The notes beneath the pieces were generated by a model. The model was given only the letters and a program-made list of their open reading frames with translations, did not search any database and was not told the origin of the DNA. 64,000 bases of DNA from Spirochaetaceae bacterium UBA5556 (GTDB lineage: Bacteria; Spirochaetota; Spirochaetia; Treponematales; Rectinemataceae). The stretch covers positions 186,001-250,000 of the forward strand of contig DIMW01000015.1 in the NCBI GenBank assembly GCA_002425765.1. Direction: 5' to 3'. This document shows, one piece after another, positions 17,996-25,962 of the stretch; position 1 is the first letter of the stretch; the number at the start of each line of letters is the position of its first letter. A program made the position numbers and the translations under genes.

Positions 17996-18030
17996 AAAAA
18001 GCCCTTGGAAAACTGTTCCAAGGGCTTTTT
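17996..18030. terminator. Bidirectional terminator between plsC and the zinc-ribbon gene
   Basis: AAAAAGCCCTTGGAA and TTCCAAGGGCTTTTT form a perfect 15-bp inverted repeat around AACTG. A-run and T-run on both sides allow termination in both directions. Confidence 0.9.
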
Positions 18031-18046
18031 GCTCATTTCTTTTCTC

Positions 18047-18217
18047 TCATTTAAAGTCGCTTGGACGCCGCTCAACCCTTTTGCATTTCTCACATTCAGC
18101 CACATTTTTAACTCTGCCATTTTCGAAAATGGTCTTCATCTTAATTTCACCGCCGCACGGACAGTAAAAGCGATGGGTCGAGGTAGTCGTGCGTGCGTTT
18201 TTGGAAATCTGTGCCAT
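18047..18217 (-). CDS. Small zinc-ribbon-like protein of unknown function
   Basis: This 56-residue protein has two cysteine pairs, CPCGG near residue 20 and CEKC near residue 43, spaced as in a rubredoxin-like zinc ribbon. It is basic and has no signal peptide. ATG 18217 is preceded by AAAGGAG seven bases upstream, and a TTGACT/TATTCT promoter lies just before, so it looks like a genuine monocistronic gene ended by the terminator at 17996. I do not recognise the family; a ribosome- or polymerase-associated role would be a guess. Confidence 0.75.
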   Translation of the reverse strand: MAQISKNARTTTSTHRFYCPCGGEIKMKTIFENGRVKNVAECEKCKRVERRPSDFK

Positions 18218-18252
18218 GACAACTCCTTTTGTTACAGAAAACAACCGCGACA

Positions 18253-18281
18253 AGAATATAGAAATCGGATCGAAAAGTCAA
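18253..18281 (-). promoter_or_regulatory. Promoter of the small zinc-ribbon gene
   Basis: TTGACT (18281-18276) and TATTCT (18258-18253) are separated by 17 bases on the minus strand. The start codon lies about 36 bases beyond the -10. Confidence 0.55.
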
Positions 18282-18285
18282 TTCA

Positions 18286-18323
18286 TAAAAAATGCCGCCG
18301 GATAAGGAGGGATATCCGGCGGC
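18286..18323 (-). terminator. Strong terminator with a CCTCCT loop
   Basis: GCCGCCGGATA and TATCCGGCGGC form a perfect 11-bp stem around TCCCTCCT on the minus strand, followed by ATTTTTTA. It ends the mutL operon or the candidate small RNA just upstream. Confidence 0.85.
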
Positions 18324-18369
18324 CGATACAATGGAGGCTGCATGAAGAAGCTGCGCTCACTTGCTCTCG
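18286..18369 (-). ncRNA. Candidate small RNA with anti-Shine-Dalgarno loop (copy 2)
   Basis: A TATAAT box lies at 18381-18376 in the non-coding gap after the ParB-like gene, with a poor -35 (TTGTAA at 20 bases). A transcript from about 18369 would be ~84 nt and end at the strong terminator. It carries CCTCC twice: once in a linker (GCAGCCTCC) and once in the terminator loop. No open reading frame is convincing. It could instead simply be the 3' untranslated region of the upstream operon. Confidence 0.35.
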
Positions 18370-18423
18370 TCGTTAATTATAATAGAAAATTGGTCGTCAG
18401 GTTACAATTTTGCGATAAAATTT

Positions 18424-19341
18424 TCATTTTTTTTGAAGATTACGTCCAAAAGTTTTTCGGACATATCCCAAGAGGCCTATCCGGTCGCGTTTTGTCTGGC
18501 TTTTAAAGCTTTCAGCCGCCTCTTCAATTTCGACGAAACGGCCGAATCTGCGTTTTAACTCATCCCAGTGCGCGACAAGAAAGAGATAGAGATCCGAGAC
18601 TGTGCGCCCGGAGAAAAGCGAGAGAAGATTTTCCGCATCTATGGACTGACAGATGGGTTGATATACATTTTCATGCCATGAAAAGAGGGCTTGATGGAAG
18701 GGAATCTCCTCAGACATATTCTGATTCAGAAAGTATTTGTGAACGAGCACATGTTCTCTGATGGTGTCGTATCTCCCCGGCTCGCTGAAATCGAGGTCGT
18801 CGGTACCCACGACTTTAGGGTAGTTCGTTTCTCCATAGAATCGCGCCTTTTCATATTCGATGACTGCCCGCTTGATATCTTGAATCGACATGTCTGGATC
18901 GAGATGTATCTCGGATTTAAGCGAAATGATTTCGGCATCGATGAATTCCTGGCCCTTTGCGCGCGCCACCGATACCCTGTGATTGCCATCGCGGACAAAA
19001 TACACGCCGCCCATTTCATACAGAATTACAGGCGGAAGAATTACCTCTTTATACTGAAGCTCATCGATTCCGGTCCAGCGGGCTTTGAGATGTTCTTTTT
19101 TGGGGAAAAAGAAGCGATTGAAATCCCTGTACCGCCCTTCGCTCCCCGCGATTTTCTCGAGAGGTACTGAAGTAACTCCACGATATGTCTCACTCTGGGG
19201 CCTGATCAGCTGTTTGGCCTGATCGAAAGGCATCAGCTCAGAGAATGAAGGCCTCAGCATTCTGTATATGCTTGAGGCAAAGGCTTTTGTCTTTGCCTTA
19301 TAAAAGTCCTGTTCGGCTTGCGTCCGAAAATCATCCGGCAT
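18424..19341 (-). CDS. ParB/sulfiredoxin-fold domain protein of unknown function
   Basis: This 305-residue cytoplasmic protein contains a ParB-N-like core near residues 100-130 (YFVRDGNHRVSVARAKG), the motif in which ParB-type proteins bind nucleotides. It lacks the helix-turn-helix and C-terminal dimer domain of a chromosome-partition ParB. The rest is charged and helical. I choose ATG 19341 (MPDDF), because AAGGAGG sits six bases upstream; the ATG two codons earlier would overlap that site. It is the last gene of the mutL-phosphoesterase operon, overlapping its neighbour by a few codons. Confidence 0.7.
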   Translation of the reverse strand: MPDDFRTQAEQDFYKAKTKAFASSIYRMLRPSFSELMPFDQAKQLIRPQSETYRGVTSVPLEKIAGSEGRYRDFNRFFFPKKEHLKARWTGIDELQYKEVILPPVILYEMGGVYFVRDGNHRVSVARAKGQEFIDAEIISLKSEIHLDPDMSIQDIKRAVIEYEKARFYGETNYPKVVGTDDLDFSEPGRYDTIREHVLVHKYFLNQNMSEEIPFHQALFSWHENVYQPICQSIDAENLLSLFSGRTVSDLYLFLVAHWDELKRRFGRFVEIEEAAESFKSQTKRDRIGLLGYVRKTFGRNLQKK

Positions 19342-20002
19342 TGTCATCCTCCTTCGGCAGGGTGATTACCCGATGTCCATAGACATTTACCACGGATGTG
19401 CCAAAATAATTCATTTCGCGGAGGGCTTGCAGGTCATAGAGATGCACGTGACCGTGGACGAAATAATAGGGCCTTGCCAGTCGTATAAGCCATCGATAGG
19501 CCGAAAACCCTATATGCGCGGGGTCTCCGCCGTCGTGGATACGCCGGGGAGGGGCGTGGGCGAGAATGATGTCGACGGACCTCCCGAAGAAAAGGCGTCT
19601 CATCAAGAGCCTGGGAAGCATCCGGATGATTCGGAAGGTCATCCACAGATCGGTGTATTGGTTCTGTCCATTATTGTAGCGGATGGAGCCGGGAAGGCCG
19701 AGCACATAGACGCCGCTTTCTTTTTTTATGGTGAAATGATTTCGGCCAAGGCCTCCTCGCGGTTCGCTGGAATATTGCATAGTCCCGCAGCACTCGAGAG
19801 GTATGTCACTTCTATCGTGATTCCCCGCAACCGAGATGAGCGGTTTGTTGAGCATACTTGCGATGTATTCGAGGTATTCATTGGGAAGGTCCCCCGCCGA
19901 AAGCACAAGGTCGATGTCGGGAAAACGTTCGCAGATCTGGGCACTGTAGACGAGTAGATCGACTTCATCGGCGACACAGAGTATGCGGAGAGGCCTTTTC
20001 AT
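19331..20002 (-). CDS. Calcineurin-like metallophosphoesterase
   Basis: This 223-residue protein has the metallophosphoesterase motifs: an N-terminal CVADEVDLL in place of D-x-H, LVLSAGDLPNEY (GDL), AGNHDRSD (GNHD), AHAPP, and VHGHVH (GH.H). The first motif reads VADEVD, so its usual metal-binding histidine is changed, which is common in YfcE-like and related families. The substrate is unknown. It overlaps the mutL stop by four bases (ATGA) and is followed by the ParB-like gene, so all three are probably co-expressed. Confidence 0.85.
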   Translation of the reverse strand: MKRPLRILCVADEVDLLVYSAQICERFPDIDLVLSAGDLPNEYLEYIASMLNKPLISVAGNHDRSDIPLECCGTMQYSSEPRGGLGRNHFTIKKESGVYVLGLPGSIRYNNGQNQYTDLWMTFRIIRMLPRLLMRRLFFGRSVDIILAHAPPRRIHDGGDPAHIGFSAYRWLIRLARPYYFVHGHVHLYDLQALREMNYFGTSVVNVYGHRVITLPKEDDNAG

Positions 20003-21765
20003 TCAATGATTCTCCCAAACATCGCGTAAAGTTTTTCTTTTGAGATCGAGATGAAAATGGGGCGGCCATGGGGACATCGGGGTTCTGGAAGCGCCAGGGC
20101 ATCGGCGATGAGCCTTTCAGCCGAGGATTGATCGAGAATGTCTCCATCTTTTATCGCTGCCTTGCATGAGAGGCTGGCGGCGATGGCATCGATGGGAGTT
20201 GCGTCAGAAGCAGGTTGCGACAGCCACTCGACGAGTGCTTCGAGCGCCTGGGACGCTGCGATCGCCGGGACAGCCTCGACAATCCACGTGCCCGTCTCTT
20301 CTATTATCCTGTACCCGATATAATCAAGATTTTGTTCGGATTCCTTCAGATAGTGTTCGTTTTCATGCGGTTCGAGCACATAAGGCACGAGAAGCGACTG
20401 ACTTTCTCCTTTCTTCGATTTGATTCTGTCGTAGAGAATACGTTCGTGTGCAGCATGCTGATCGAGAATAAAGAGAGTATCCCCCAGCTCGAAGATTAAG
20501 AAAGGTCCAGGTCCCCTCCCAATATATCGGGGAGAAGACAGATGGCCCAGCTTTACCTTCTGCCAAAAATCGGCCGGAAGCGGGGAATTATCCTGACGTA
20601 GGTTTGTACTCTGAAAAGACATATTGAGTGCCGCACCATGTACCCAATTGTTCGATTGTTCCCCCACCACCGACGGCTGAGCCTTGTCGAATATCGGAGA
20701 AAACGGTGTCTCTTCAGGCGTAAACGTGATTTCTCCAAATGCCGGCGAGTTTGTCTCCAATGCCTGGGTAGCCCCCTTATACCGTGCATTCAATTCATTT
20801 GACAGCATGGTTTGGACCGATGCCCGAACCTCGGCCGGATTTTTTAGCCGCACCTCCTTCTTTGCAGGGTGGATGTTGAAGTCTGCACGCGAAGGCTCTA
20901 TCTCCAAGAACAGAAAGGCAATCGCATGGGCGCCACCGGGGAGGTATTTCCCAAATTCATATTCCATGAGATTGGTCAGGCCCCATTCGGGCACTTTCCT
21001 TCTGTTCACGAATATCTGCAGGAATTTGCGGTCTCTTCTGTAGGATGAAATATCGGCATAGACGAGGTCCAGCTCCATATCGTCCGTTTTGAAAGAAGTA
21101 TCGAACATATGAATGTGGGAGAGCTCCGGATAGCAGTGTACAATCCGGTCCTTTTGGGAGCTTGGCAGTATCACATCCAGGTCGTTCGATGATTTCCAGC
21201 GGAAGGTGATGTCGGGGTGCGAGAGCGCGCGTTCGATAAATGTCGTTCTACACAAGAGCGCTTCGCTCTGGGGCCTTTTTAAAAATTGTTTGCGCGCGGG
21301 ATAGGACTCGAAAAGTCCCCGCATGGTAACGCGGGTACCTTCTTTGCAGGGAAAAGATCCGATAATGGGTTCCTGAAGGGGCGAGCCCGTGAGACGCCAG
21401 CCTTCATCCGTGCCGCGGAATCTGCTCGCGATTTCCAAGCGCCCGACGGCGGCGATGGATGCCAAAGCCTCACCGCGGAACCCAAGCGTCTTTGCCCGTA
21501 GAATGTCATCGGGCTCGTAGATTTTTGAGGTCGCATGTTCTCTGATTGAAAGCGCGAGATCTTCTCTCGACATGCCGTAGCCATCGTCCGAGACGGTGAT
21601 CTCTTCGATGCCTCCCTGAATGATCGAGACAGAGATGTCTCGGGCGTCGGCGTCGATGGCATTGTCGAGGAGCTCGCGAAGCGCGGAGGCGGGTCTGTCG
21701 ATGACCTCTCCCGCGGCAATACGGCGGGAAGTCTCTGGCGGTAGAATTCGGATTTTTCCCATCAT
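19999..21765 (-). CDS. mutL: DNA mismatch repair protein MutL (endonuclease type)
   Basis: This 588-residue protein has the GHKL ATPase head (IAAGEVIDRPASALRELLDNAIDA, DDGYGM, HATSKI, TLGFRGEALASI) and a C-terminal dimer domain. The C-terminus carries DQHAAHERILYD, SCKAAIKDG and CPHGRP, the metal-binding set of MutL proteins that nick DNA themselves, as in B. subtilis. The last acidic residue of the DQHA(x)2E(x)4E motif is Asp instead of Glu. I start at ATG 21765 or the adjacent ATG at 21762. No mutS lies nearby. It leads an operon with a phosphoesterase and a ParB-like gene. Confidence 0.95.
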   Translation of the reverse strand: MMGKIRILPPETSRRIAAGEVIDRPASALRELLDNAIDADARDISVSIIQGGIEEITVSDDGYGMSREDLALSIREHATSKIYEPDDILRAKTLGFRGEALASIAAVGRLEIASRFRGTDEGWRLTGSPLQEPIIGSFPCKEGTRVTMRGLFESYPARKQFLKRPQSEALLCRTTFIERALSHPDITFRWKSSNDLDVILPSSQKDRIVHCYPELSHIHMFDTSFKTDDMELDLVYADISSYRRDRKFLQIFVNRRKVPEWGLTNLMEYEFGKYLPGGAHAIAFLFLEIEPSRADFNIHPAKKEVRLKNPAEVRASVQTMLSNELNARYKGATQALETNSPAFGEITFTPEETPFSPIFDKAQPSVVGEQSNNWVHGAALNMSFQSTNLRQDNSPLPADFWQKVKLGHLSSPRYIGRGPGPFLIFELGDTLFILDQHAAHERILYDRIKSKKGESQSLLVPYVLEPHENEHYLKESEQNLDYIGYRIIEETGTWIVEAVPAIAASQALEALVEWLSQPASDATPIDAIAASLSCKAAIKDGDILDQSSAERLIADALALPEPRCPHGRPIFISISKEKLYAMFGRIIE

Positions 21766-21786
21766 TGGTATGATAATGGTTTCGAA

Positions 21787-21825
21787 TGAAAAAACAAAGG
21801 CCGCGCCCTGTTCAAGAGCGCGGCC
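21787..21825 (-). terminator. Terminator of the outer-membrane protein gene
   Basis: GGCCGCGC and GCGCGGCC form an 8-bp stem on the minus strand, followed by TTTGTTTTTTC. It lies about 57 bases after the stop of the gene at 21882 and just before mutL. Confidence 0.8.
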
Positions 21826-21881
21826 GAAACAGACCGGCGATGGAGCGTGAGCATGCAGGCGGCTTGCCCGCACAAGGAACG

Positions 21882-23261
21882 TTACAGCTCGAATCCGACC
21901 GAGAGGCTTGAAACCACATCGAAATTGTCTTTCGTCGGGTTCCAGGAATACGCATAGTCCATCGAGACGACCGCAGCGCCAGCCTTGTAGCTTATGGTTG
22001 TTCCGATAGAAGCATCTTCCAGATCGATGAGATCGGCGAAAACGTCACCGCTCTTTTTGCCGAGGAAGAACTTCTCATACCGGGCCGCGATGCTCACGTT
22101 GGGGATGAGGCCGCGGGCGAGATTGAGCGTGCCGAGCACATGGGGATATTCGGCGGGGTTGTCGGTTCCTGGGGCAGGAGGCAGCGCTCCGAAAGGCGCA
22201 TCGAGTGTCGCCCTGAAACTCAGCGTAGACTTGAAGAGATCGAAGCCGAGCGACGCGAGCCAGCTTGGATTAAAATCGGTCCCGGCGGAAGTAGTTTCTA
22301 TATACACAAAACGGTCAGCCCGATAGAGATCATAGTTCGCGTCAAAATATGAGGAGATAAAACCATCCTGGAAATATCTGAACTGGGCCCCATACGAGAC
22401 GATGCGCAGGACCTTGCCTCGGATTCCCGTGATCGCGCCCATAGACTTGTTCTTTTCCCGCGCGCCTTCCGCGAAAGTCGTGAGCGAGAAGACATTGCTT
22501 TGGATGACAGGCAGGGTAATGTCTGCCCCGACTTCATAGACAAATCGATCTGCGGCCAATGGTACTGCGGATTCGTAGCTCGTACCATATGTGACGTCAT
22601 CGATATACAGATAGGGATTTCTGTCGTATACGCCGATCGCGCCCACCTGCAGTTTCCCGAGCACGCTCTTCTCCATAAAGGCAAGGGGCCTGAAATATAC
22701 CCGGCCACCAATGACATCGAGTTTTGTGACATTGCCTGTCAGCGCCTCAATACCGACGTAGGGAAAGCCGAAAAGACCGCCATCGACACCAAATTGCATG
22801 CCGAAGATGCGCCGCTGGGGCAAGAAGCGCATGTTCGAGTAATTATCGACGATGAGCCCATTGCCGAGGGTGAAGTCAGAGATGGAGCCCATCTTGATGT
22901 AGAATGGGTCCTCCCATTGATATCCATAGCGGATATAGAGAATTTTTGGCAAATATACATCGAAGATGGTCTGGCCGCTCTGTGGTACCCAGTCGGGCTC
23001 GTAGAGCTCGAAGGCTGTGGTCCCGCTCGTCGCAAGCTTGAATCGGACCATCAGATCGAGCCCGACGCCGAATTTTCCTATGGAGAACTCGGGCTGCAAG
23101 GCCAGCTTGGACCAGCTCTCCATCGCTGTGGGATCGTTTGGATTAGGCAGAAGGTCTGTGCCCAGTCCCGCGGCAAAATTGAATCCCGCCCCGGCATTGC
23201 CCTGGGCAAAAACAGGGAGAGCGACGACGAACAGTGCGAGCAACAGCATCACTTTTTTCAC
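21882..23261 (-). CDS. Secreted, probable outer-membrane beta-barrel protein
   Basis: This 459-residue protein begins with a classic signal peptide (MKKVMLLLALFVVALPVFAQ, cleavage after FAQ). The rest alternates hydrophobic and polar residues with many Gly, Tyr and Phe, and ends in a strand finishing with aromatic-acidic-leucine (VGFEL), as expected of a 16- to 18-strand barrel. Repeated segments such as KFGVGLDLMVRFKL and SLSVGFEL look like transmembrane strands. The GTG at 23261 has AGGAGG upstream. A porin or transport role is plausible but not shown. It is monocistronic, divergent from pyrFE, and has its own terminator. Confidence 0.8.
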   Translation of the reverse strand: MKKVMLLLALFVVALPVFAQGNAGAGFNFAAGLGTDLLPNPNDPTAMESWSKLALQPEFSIGKFGVGLDLMVRFKLATSGTTAFELYEPDWVPQSGQTIFDVYLPKILYIRYGYQWEDPFYIKMGSISDFTLGNGLIVDNYSNMRFLPQRRIFGMQFGVDGGLFGFPYVGIEALTGNVTKLDVIGGRVYFRPLAFMEKSVLGKLQVGAIGVYDRNPYLYIDDVTYGTSYESAVPLAADRFVYEVGADITLPVIQSNVFSLTTFAEGAREKNKSMGAITGIRGKVLRIVSYGAQFRYFQDGFISSYFDANYDLYRADRFVYIETTSAGTDFNPSWLASLGFDLFKSTLSFRATLDAPFGALPPAPGTDNPAEYPHVLGTLNLARGLIPNVSIAARYEKFFLGKKSGDVFADLIDLEDASIGTTISYKAGAAVVSMDYAYSWNPTKDNFDVVSSLSVGFEL

Positions 23262-23294
23262 AGTAAGCCTCCTTCCTCTTTCTATACCGTGAAC

Positions 23295-23300
23295 ATTATA
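23295..23300 (-). promoter_or_regulatory. -10 box of the outer-membrane protein gene
   Basis: TATAAT on the minus strand lies 34 bases before the GTG start in an AT-rich divergent region. The -35 is not clear. Confidence 0.35.
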
Positions 23301-23359
23301 CTATATCTTTAAGCTAATAACACCTTAAAAATGAATATTAGGCAATAAGGGGAGTCGTC

Positions 23360-24799
23360 ATGGAGTTTTTTTGCCGCATCGAACAACGAATCGAAGGAAT
23401 GGACACAGTACTCTGCATCGGCCTCGACCCTGCCTTTTCAGAGGCGGAGTTGGAAATGCGTGGCAGAGCTGGCTGTGCACACCTTGCTCTTGACCGCAAT
23501 CTCCATATTATAGAGGCCACATCCCCTTACGCCGCGGCGTTTAAGCCCAATATTGCTTTCTATGAAGCGCTTGGTGAGCCAGGAATGGTCGCCCTCAGGA
23601 AGACAGTGAGTGCTATACCCGATGATATCCCCGTCATCATTGACGCAAAACGAGGGGATATTTCAAATACGGCGGAAGCCTATGCACAGGCGCTTTTTGG
23701 AGAACTCGGTGCGGATGCCGTCACTCTGAGCCCGTATATGGGGCTCGACACCCTTGGCCCGTTTTTAAAATGGGAAGAAAAAGGTGTTTTTGTCCTGTGC
23801 CGCACGAGCAATCCAGGCGCGGGTCTTTTGCAGGATATCCTCGTGAATGGAAGGCCTCTCTATCTGGAATTGGCGCAACAGTGCGCCGCGCTGCCCAAGC
23901 AAGTCGGGCTGGTCGTCGCCGGGAACGATCTCGAGGCTTTGCAAAGCGTCAGACAAGCCGCCCCTTTAGCCTGGTTTTTGAGCCCTGGAGTTGGCGCTCA
24001 AGGGGGACGGGCCGATCGAGCCTTTGCCTTGGGCGCTCGGGACGATGGCAAGGGAATTCTGGTCGTCGTCGCACGAGCGATAGCCGATGCTTCCAAGCCT
24101 TCGGACGCTGCCCGCGAACTGCGGGATGTGATGAGAAGGGCCCGCGATGTCCAAATGACGGTAAAAAAAACGCCTCGGGTAGACGCTGAAAACGGTGATC
24201 TATCAGCGCTTAAGTGCGATTTTGTAAATGCTCTTCTCTCTACGGGCTGTTTCAGGCTGGGAGAATTCACTCTCAAGAGCGGCAGGAGAAGTCCATTTTA
24301 TATCGATCTTCGACGGCTCGTTGCAGATCCTGCCGCGATGAAGATAGCGGGCAAGGCGTATGCTTTTCTTGCTTCGAAGTGTACGTATGACAGCATTGCC
24401 GGGATACCTGCCGCGGGACTGCCACTTGCGACAGCCGCATCGCTCGAAACCGGGAAACCGATGATCTGGCCGCGAATGCCTGTAAAAGAGCATGGAACCG
24501 GGAATCGCATTGAGGGGAACTACGCCGCTGGTGAATGCGCTCTTTTGCTCGATGACCTCATCACCACCGGCGCGAGTAAAATCGAGGCGATCCAGATACT
24601 GAGGTCGGAAGGGCTTTTGGTGAATGATTTGGTTGTTTTGATTGAGCGGGGGAAGGAAGGAAGACTCGATATGGAGGAGGCCGGGGTAAGGCTTCATGCG
24701 TTTATCCATGTCCTTGAGCTCTTCGATGTGCTCAGACAGAGCGGTAGAATAGGCCGGCAACAATACCAAATGCTGGTAGAATTCACCGGGAGCACTTAG
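23360..24799 (+). CDS. pyrFE: Bifunctional OMP decarboxylase / orotate phosphoribosyltransferase (PyrF-PyrE fusion)
   Basis: This 479-residue protein makes UMP from orotate in the last two pyrimidine steps. Residues ~1-270 are a type-2 OMP decarboxylase with FKPNIAFYEALG, the catalytic IIDAKRGDISNTA, and LSPGVGAQGG. Residues ~290-479 are an orotate phosphoribosyltransferase with FTLKSGRRSPFYIDLR, a KEHGTGNRIEG loop and the PRPP motif CALLLDDLITTGASK. The order is decarboxylase first, opposite to animal UMP synthase. No internal frameshift separates the halves. It stands alone on the plus strand, divergent from the outer-membrane protein gene. Confidence 0.95.
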   Translation: MEFFCRIEQRIEGMDTVLCIGLDPAFSEAELEMRGRAGCAHLALDRNLHIIEATSPYAAAFKPNIAFYEALGEPGMVALRKTVSAIPDDIPVIIDAKRGDISNTAEAYAQALFGELGADAVTLSPYMGLDTLGPFLKWEEKGVFVLCRTSNPGAGLLQDILVNGRPLYLELAQQCAALPKQVGLVVAGNDLEALQSVRQAAPLAWFLSPGVGAQGGRADRAFALGARDDGKGILVVVARAIADASKPSDAARELRDVMRRARDVQMTVKKTPRVDAENGDLSALKCDFVNALLSTGCFRLGEFTLKSGRRSPFYIDLRRLVADPAAMKIAGKAYAFLASKCTYDSIAGIPAAGLPLATAASLETGKPMIWPRMPVKEHGTGNRIEGNYAAGECALLLDDLITTGASKIEAIQILRSEGLLVNDLVVLIERGKEGRLDMEEAGVRLHAFIHVLELFDVLRQSGRIGRQQYQMLVEFTGST

Positions 24800-24872
24800 C
24801 GCCCCACTTCTTTTTATGCGCCCAACTCCTGTATGCGCGTAAAAGAGTACCGGTTTAGGCGCTATTTCCGTC

Positions 24873-25298
24873 TTAGGGCAGAGAGGTCCGAGCTGAGAGA
24901 TCCGGCAGATACCTGGATTTTGCGTACTCAACAATGGTCCGCTCCATGCCCAACCAAAAATTCCCCGCATCACAGCATTCATACTTCGGGCATGGCTTCT
25001 TTGTATTTTTCTGGAACGCACAGGGGACTATTTCCAGAGACTCCCCAACTGCAAACAGAATATCATATGCCGAAATCTCTTCTGCTTTCTTGCCCAGGGA
25101 AAAGCCTCCCCCAGGCCCGCGGAAAGCCTTGACAATACCCGCTTTTCTTAACTTATAAAAAATCTGTTGAAGGAATTCAGGAGACAGACCCTCGATTTGT
25201 GCTATCTTCTGCAAAGATACAGGCTTTTGTTCGCTTGAAAGTTCTGCAAGTGTTAGAATTGCCTTGAGGGCGTAAAGTCCACGTGTTGTCATACGCAT
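24873..25298 (-). CDS. Rrf2-family transcriptional regulator (possible Fe-S sensor)
   Basis: This 141-residue protein has the Rrf2 winged helix (TTRGLYALKAILTLAEL, IAQIEGLSPEFLQQIFYKLRKAGIVKAFRGPGGGFSLG). A loop holds several cysteines (C near 92, then KPCPKYECC), which could bind an iron-sulfur cluster as in IscR and NsrR. Rrf2 proteins sense iron-sulfur status, nitric oxide or cysteine. ATG 25298 or 25292 could be the start. A pair of GAGTAAA repeats upstream may be its own operator. It converges with pyrFE and follows the P-loop NTPase gene on the same strand. Confidence 0.9.
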   Translation of the reverse strand: MRMTTRGLYALKAILTLAELSSEQKPVSLQKIAQIEGLSPEFLQQIFYKLRKAGIVKAFRGPGGGFSLGKKAEEISAYDILFAVGESLEIVPCAFQKNTKKPCPKYECCDAGNFWLGMERTIVEYAKSRYLPDLSARTSLP

Positions 25299-25338
25299 TC
25301 TGTAAACCTCTTTTTCAATTTTTTAAGAAAACTTTAAT

Positions 25339-25365
25339 GAGTAAATTTTACCATCATGGAGTAAA
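25339..25365. promoter_or_regulatory. Candidate Rrf2 operator: GAGTAAA direct repeats and a palindrome
   Basis: GAGTAAA occurs at 25339-25345 and 25359-25365, exactly 20 bases (two helical turns) apart. The first copy overlaps the palindrome GTAAA-T-TTTAC at 25341-25351. The site lies 40-70 bases upstream of the Rrf2 start, suiting autoregulation. Confidence 0.35.
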
Positions 25366-25381
25366 CCGTGCAACTAAAAAC

Positions 25382-25939
25382 TCATATTGTTTCAATAAAA
25401 AAAGAAGCGGCCCCCTGAGAGGTCGCAGAGGAATGCCCGTCAATTTCCAATAACTGTATGTTTTGTAAGGAAATTTTATGTTTTTCAAGGATTGATACAA
25501 GAGCCTCCTGTAAACTGGAGCGGACCGTCATCACGAGTCCATCCACAAGAGTCACGTCGAGGATAGCCTTGAGAAACTTAAAGTGTCCTCTGTTTCTTTC
25601 AAGTTCGAGAGGACCCACTTCATCGATGATGCAGAGCCTTTTGAGTCGAGTCGACTGGCCGAGGGCTTGAATGGAACTCTCTCTTATCCGGGCAAATGCT
25701 TCGGGATAAAATGTAAAAGGGATATTTTCCCTGTTTTTGGGGCGCTCGGCGGCGAGATATATGGTACCGCGTGCGAGATCGAGAAGCTGAATGCGATATG
25801 GTACCATGTCATCACCACGCTCCGAAAGCTCAAGGCAGCCCTCACAGAGGATATTGCGTGTTTTTGCGGCATGAAAAACAGACATGCAAAGCGAGGTCTT
25901 GCCAGCTCCCAGAGCCCCTGAAATGACAAGGATGTGCAT
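25382..25939 (-). CDS. P-loop NTPase (THEP1/DUF2478-like) of unknown role
   Basis: This 185-residue protein has a Walker A GALGAGKTSLCM at the N-terminus and a Walker B-like IIDEVGPLELERNRG near residue 105. That IDEVGPLEL form is typical of the small nucleoside-triphosphatases resembling THEP1 and the DUF2478 proteins that sometimes sit near molybdenum-enzyme genes. No DNA-binding or membrane part is visible. It follows rex by 23 bases and precedes the Rrf2 gene. A MobA-like gene occurs 2 kb away (27873), so a cofactor-related role is possible but unproven. Confidence 0.75.
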   Translation of the reverse strand: MHILVISGALGAGKTSLCMSVFHAAKTRNILCEGCLELSERGDDMVPYRIQLLDLARGTIYLAAERPKNRENIPFTFYPEAFARIRESSIQALGQSTRLKRLCIIDEVGPLELERNRGHFKFLKAILDVTLVDGLVMTVRSSLQEALVSILEKHKISLQNIQLLEIDGHSSATSQGAASFFIETI

Positions 25940-25962
25940 ATCGGAAATATTTGCTGCAGCGA

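Noticed and set aside
18342..18506. Plus-strand frame beginning MKKLRSLALVV with GGAGG four bases upstream
   Set aside because: It runs antisense into the ParB-like gene, has no family resemblance, and the GGAGG belongs to the opposite-strand candidate small RNA. Codon pattern is that of a shadow frame.
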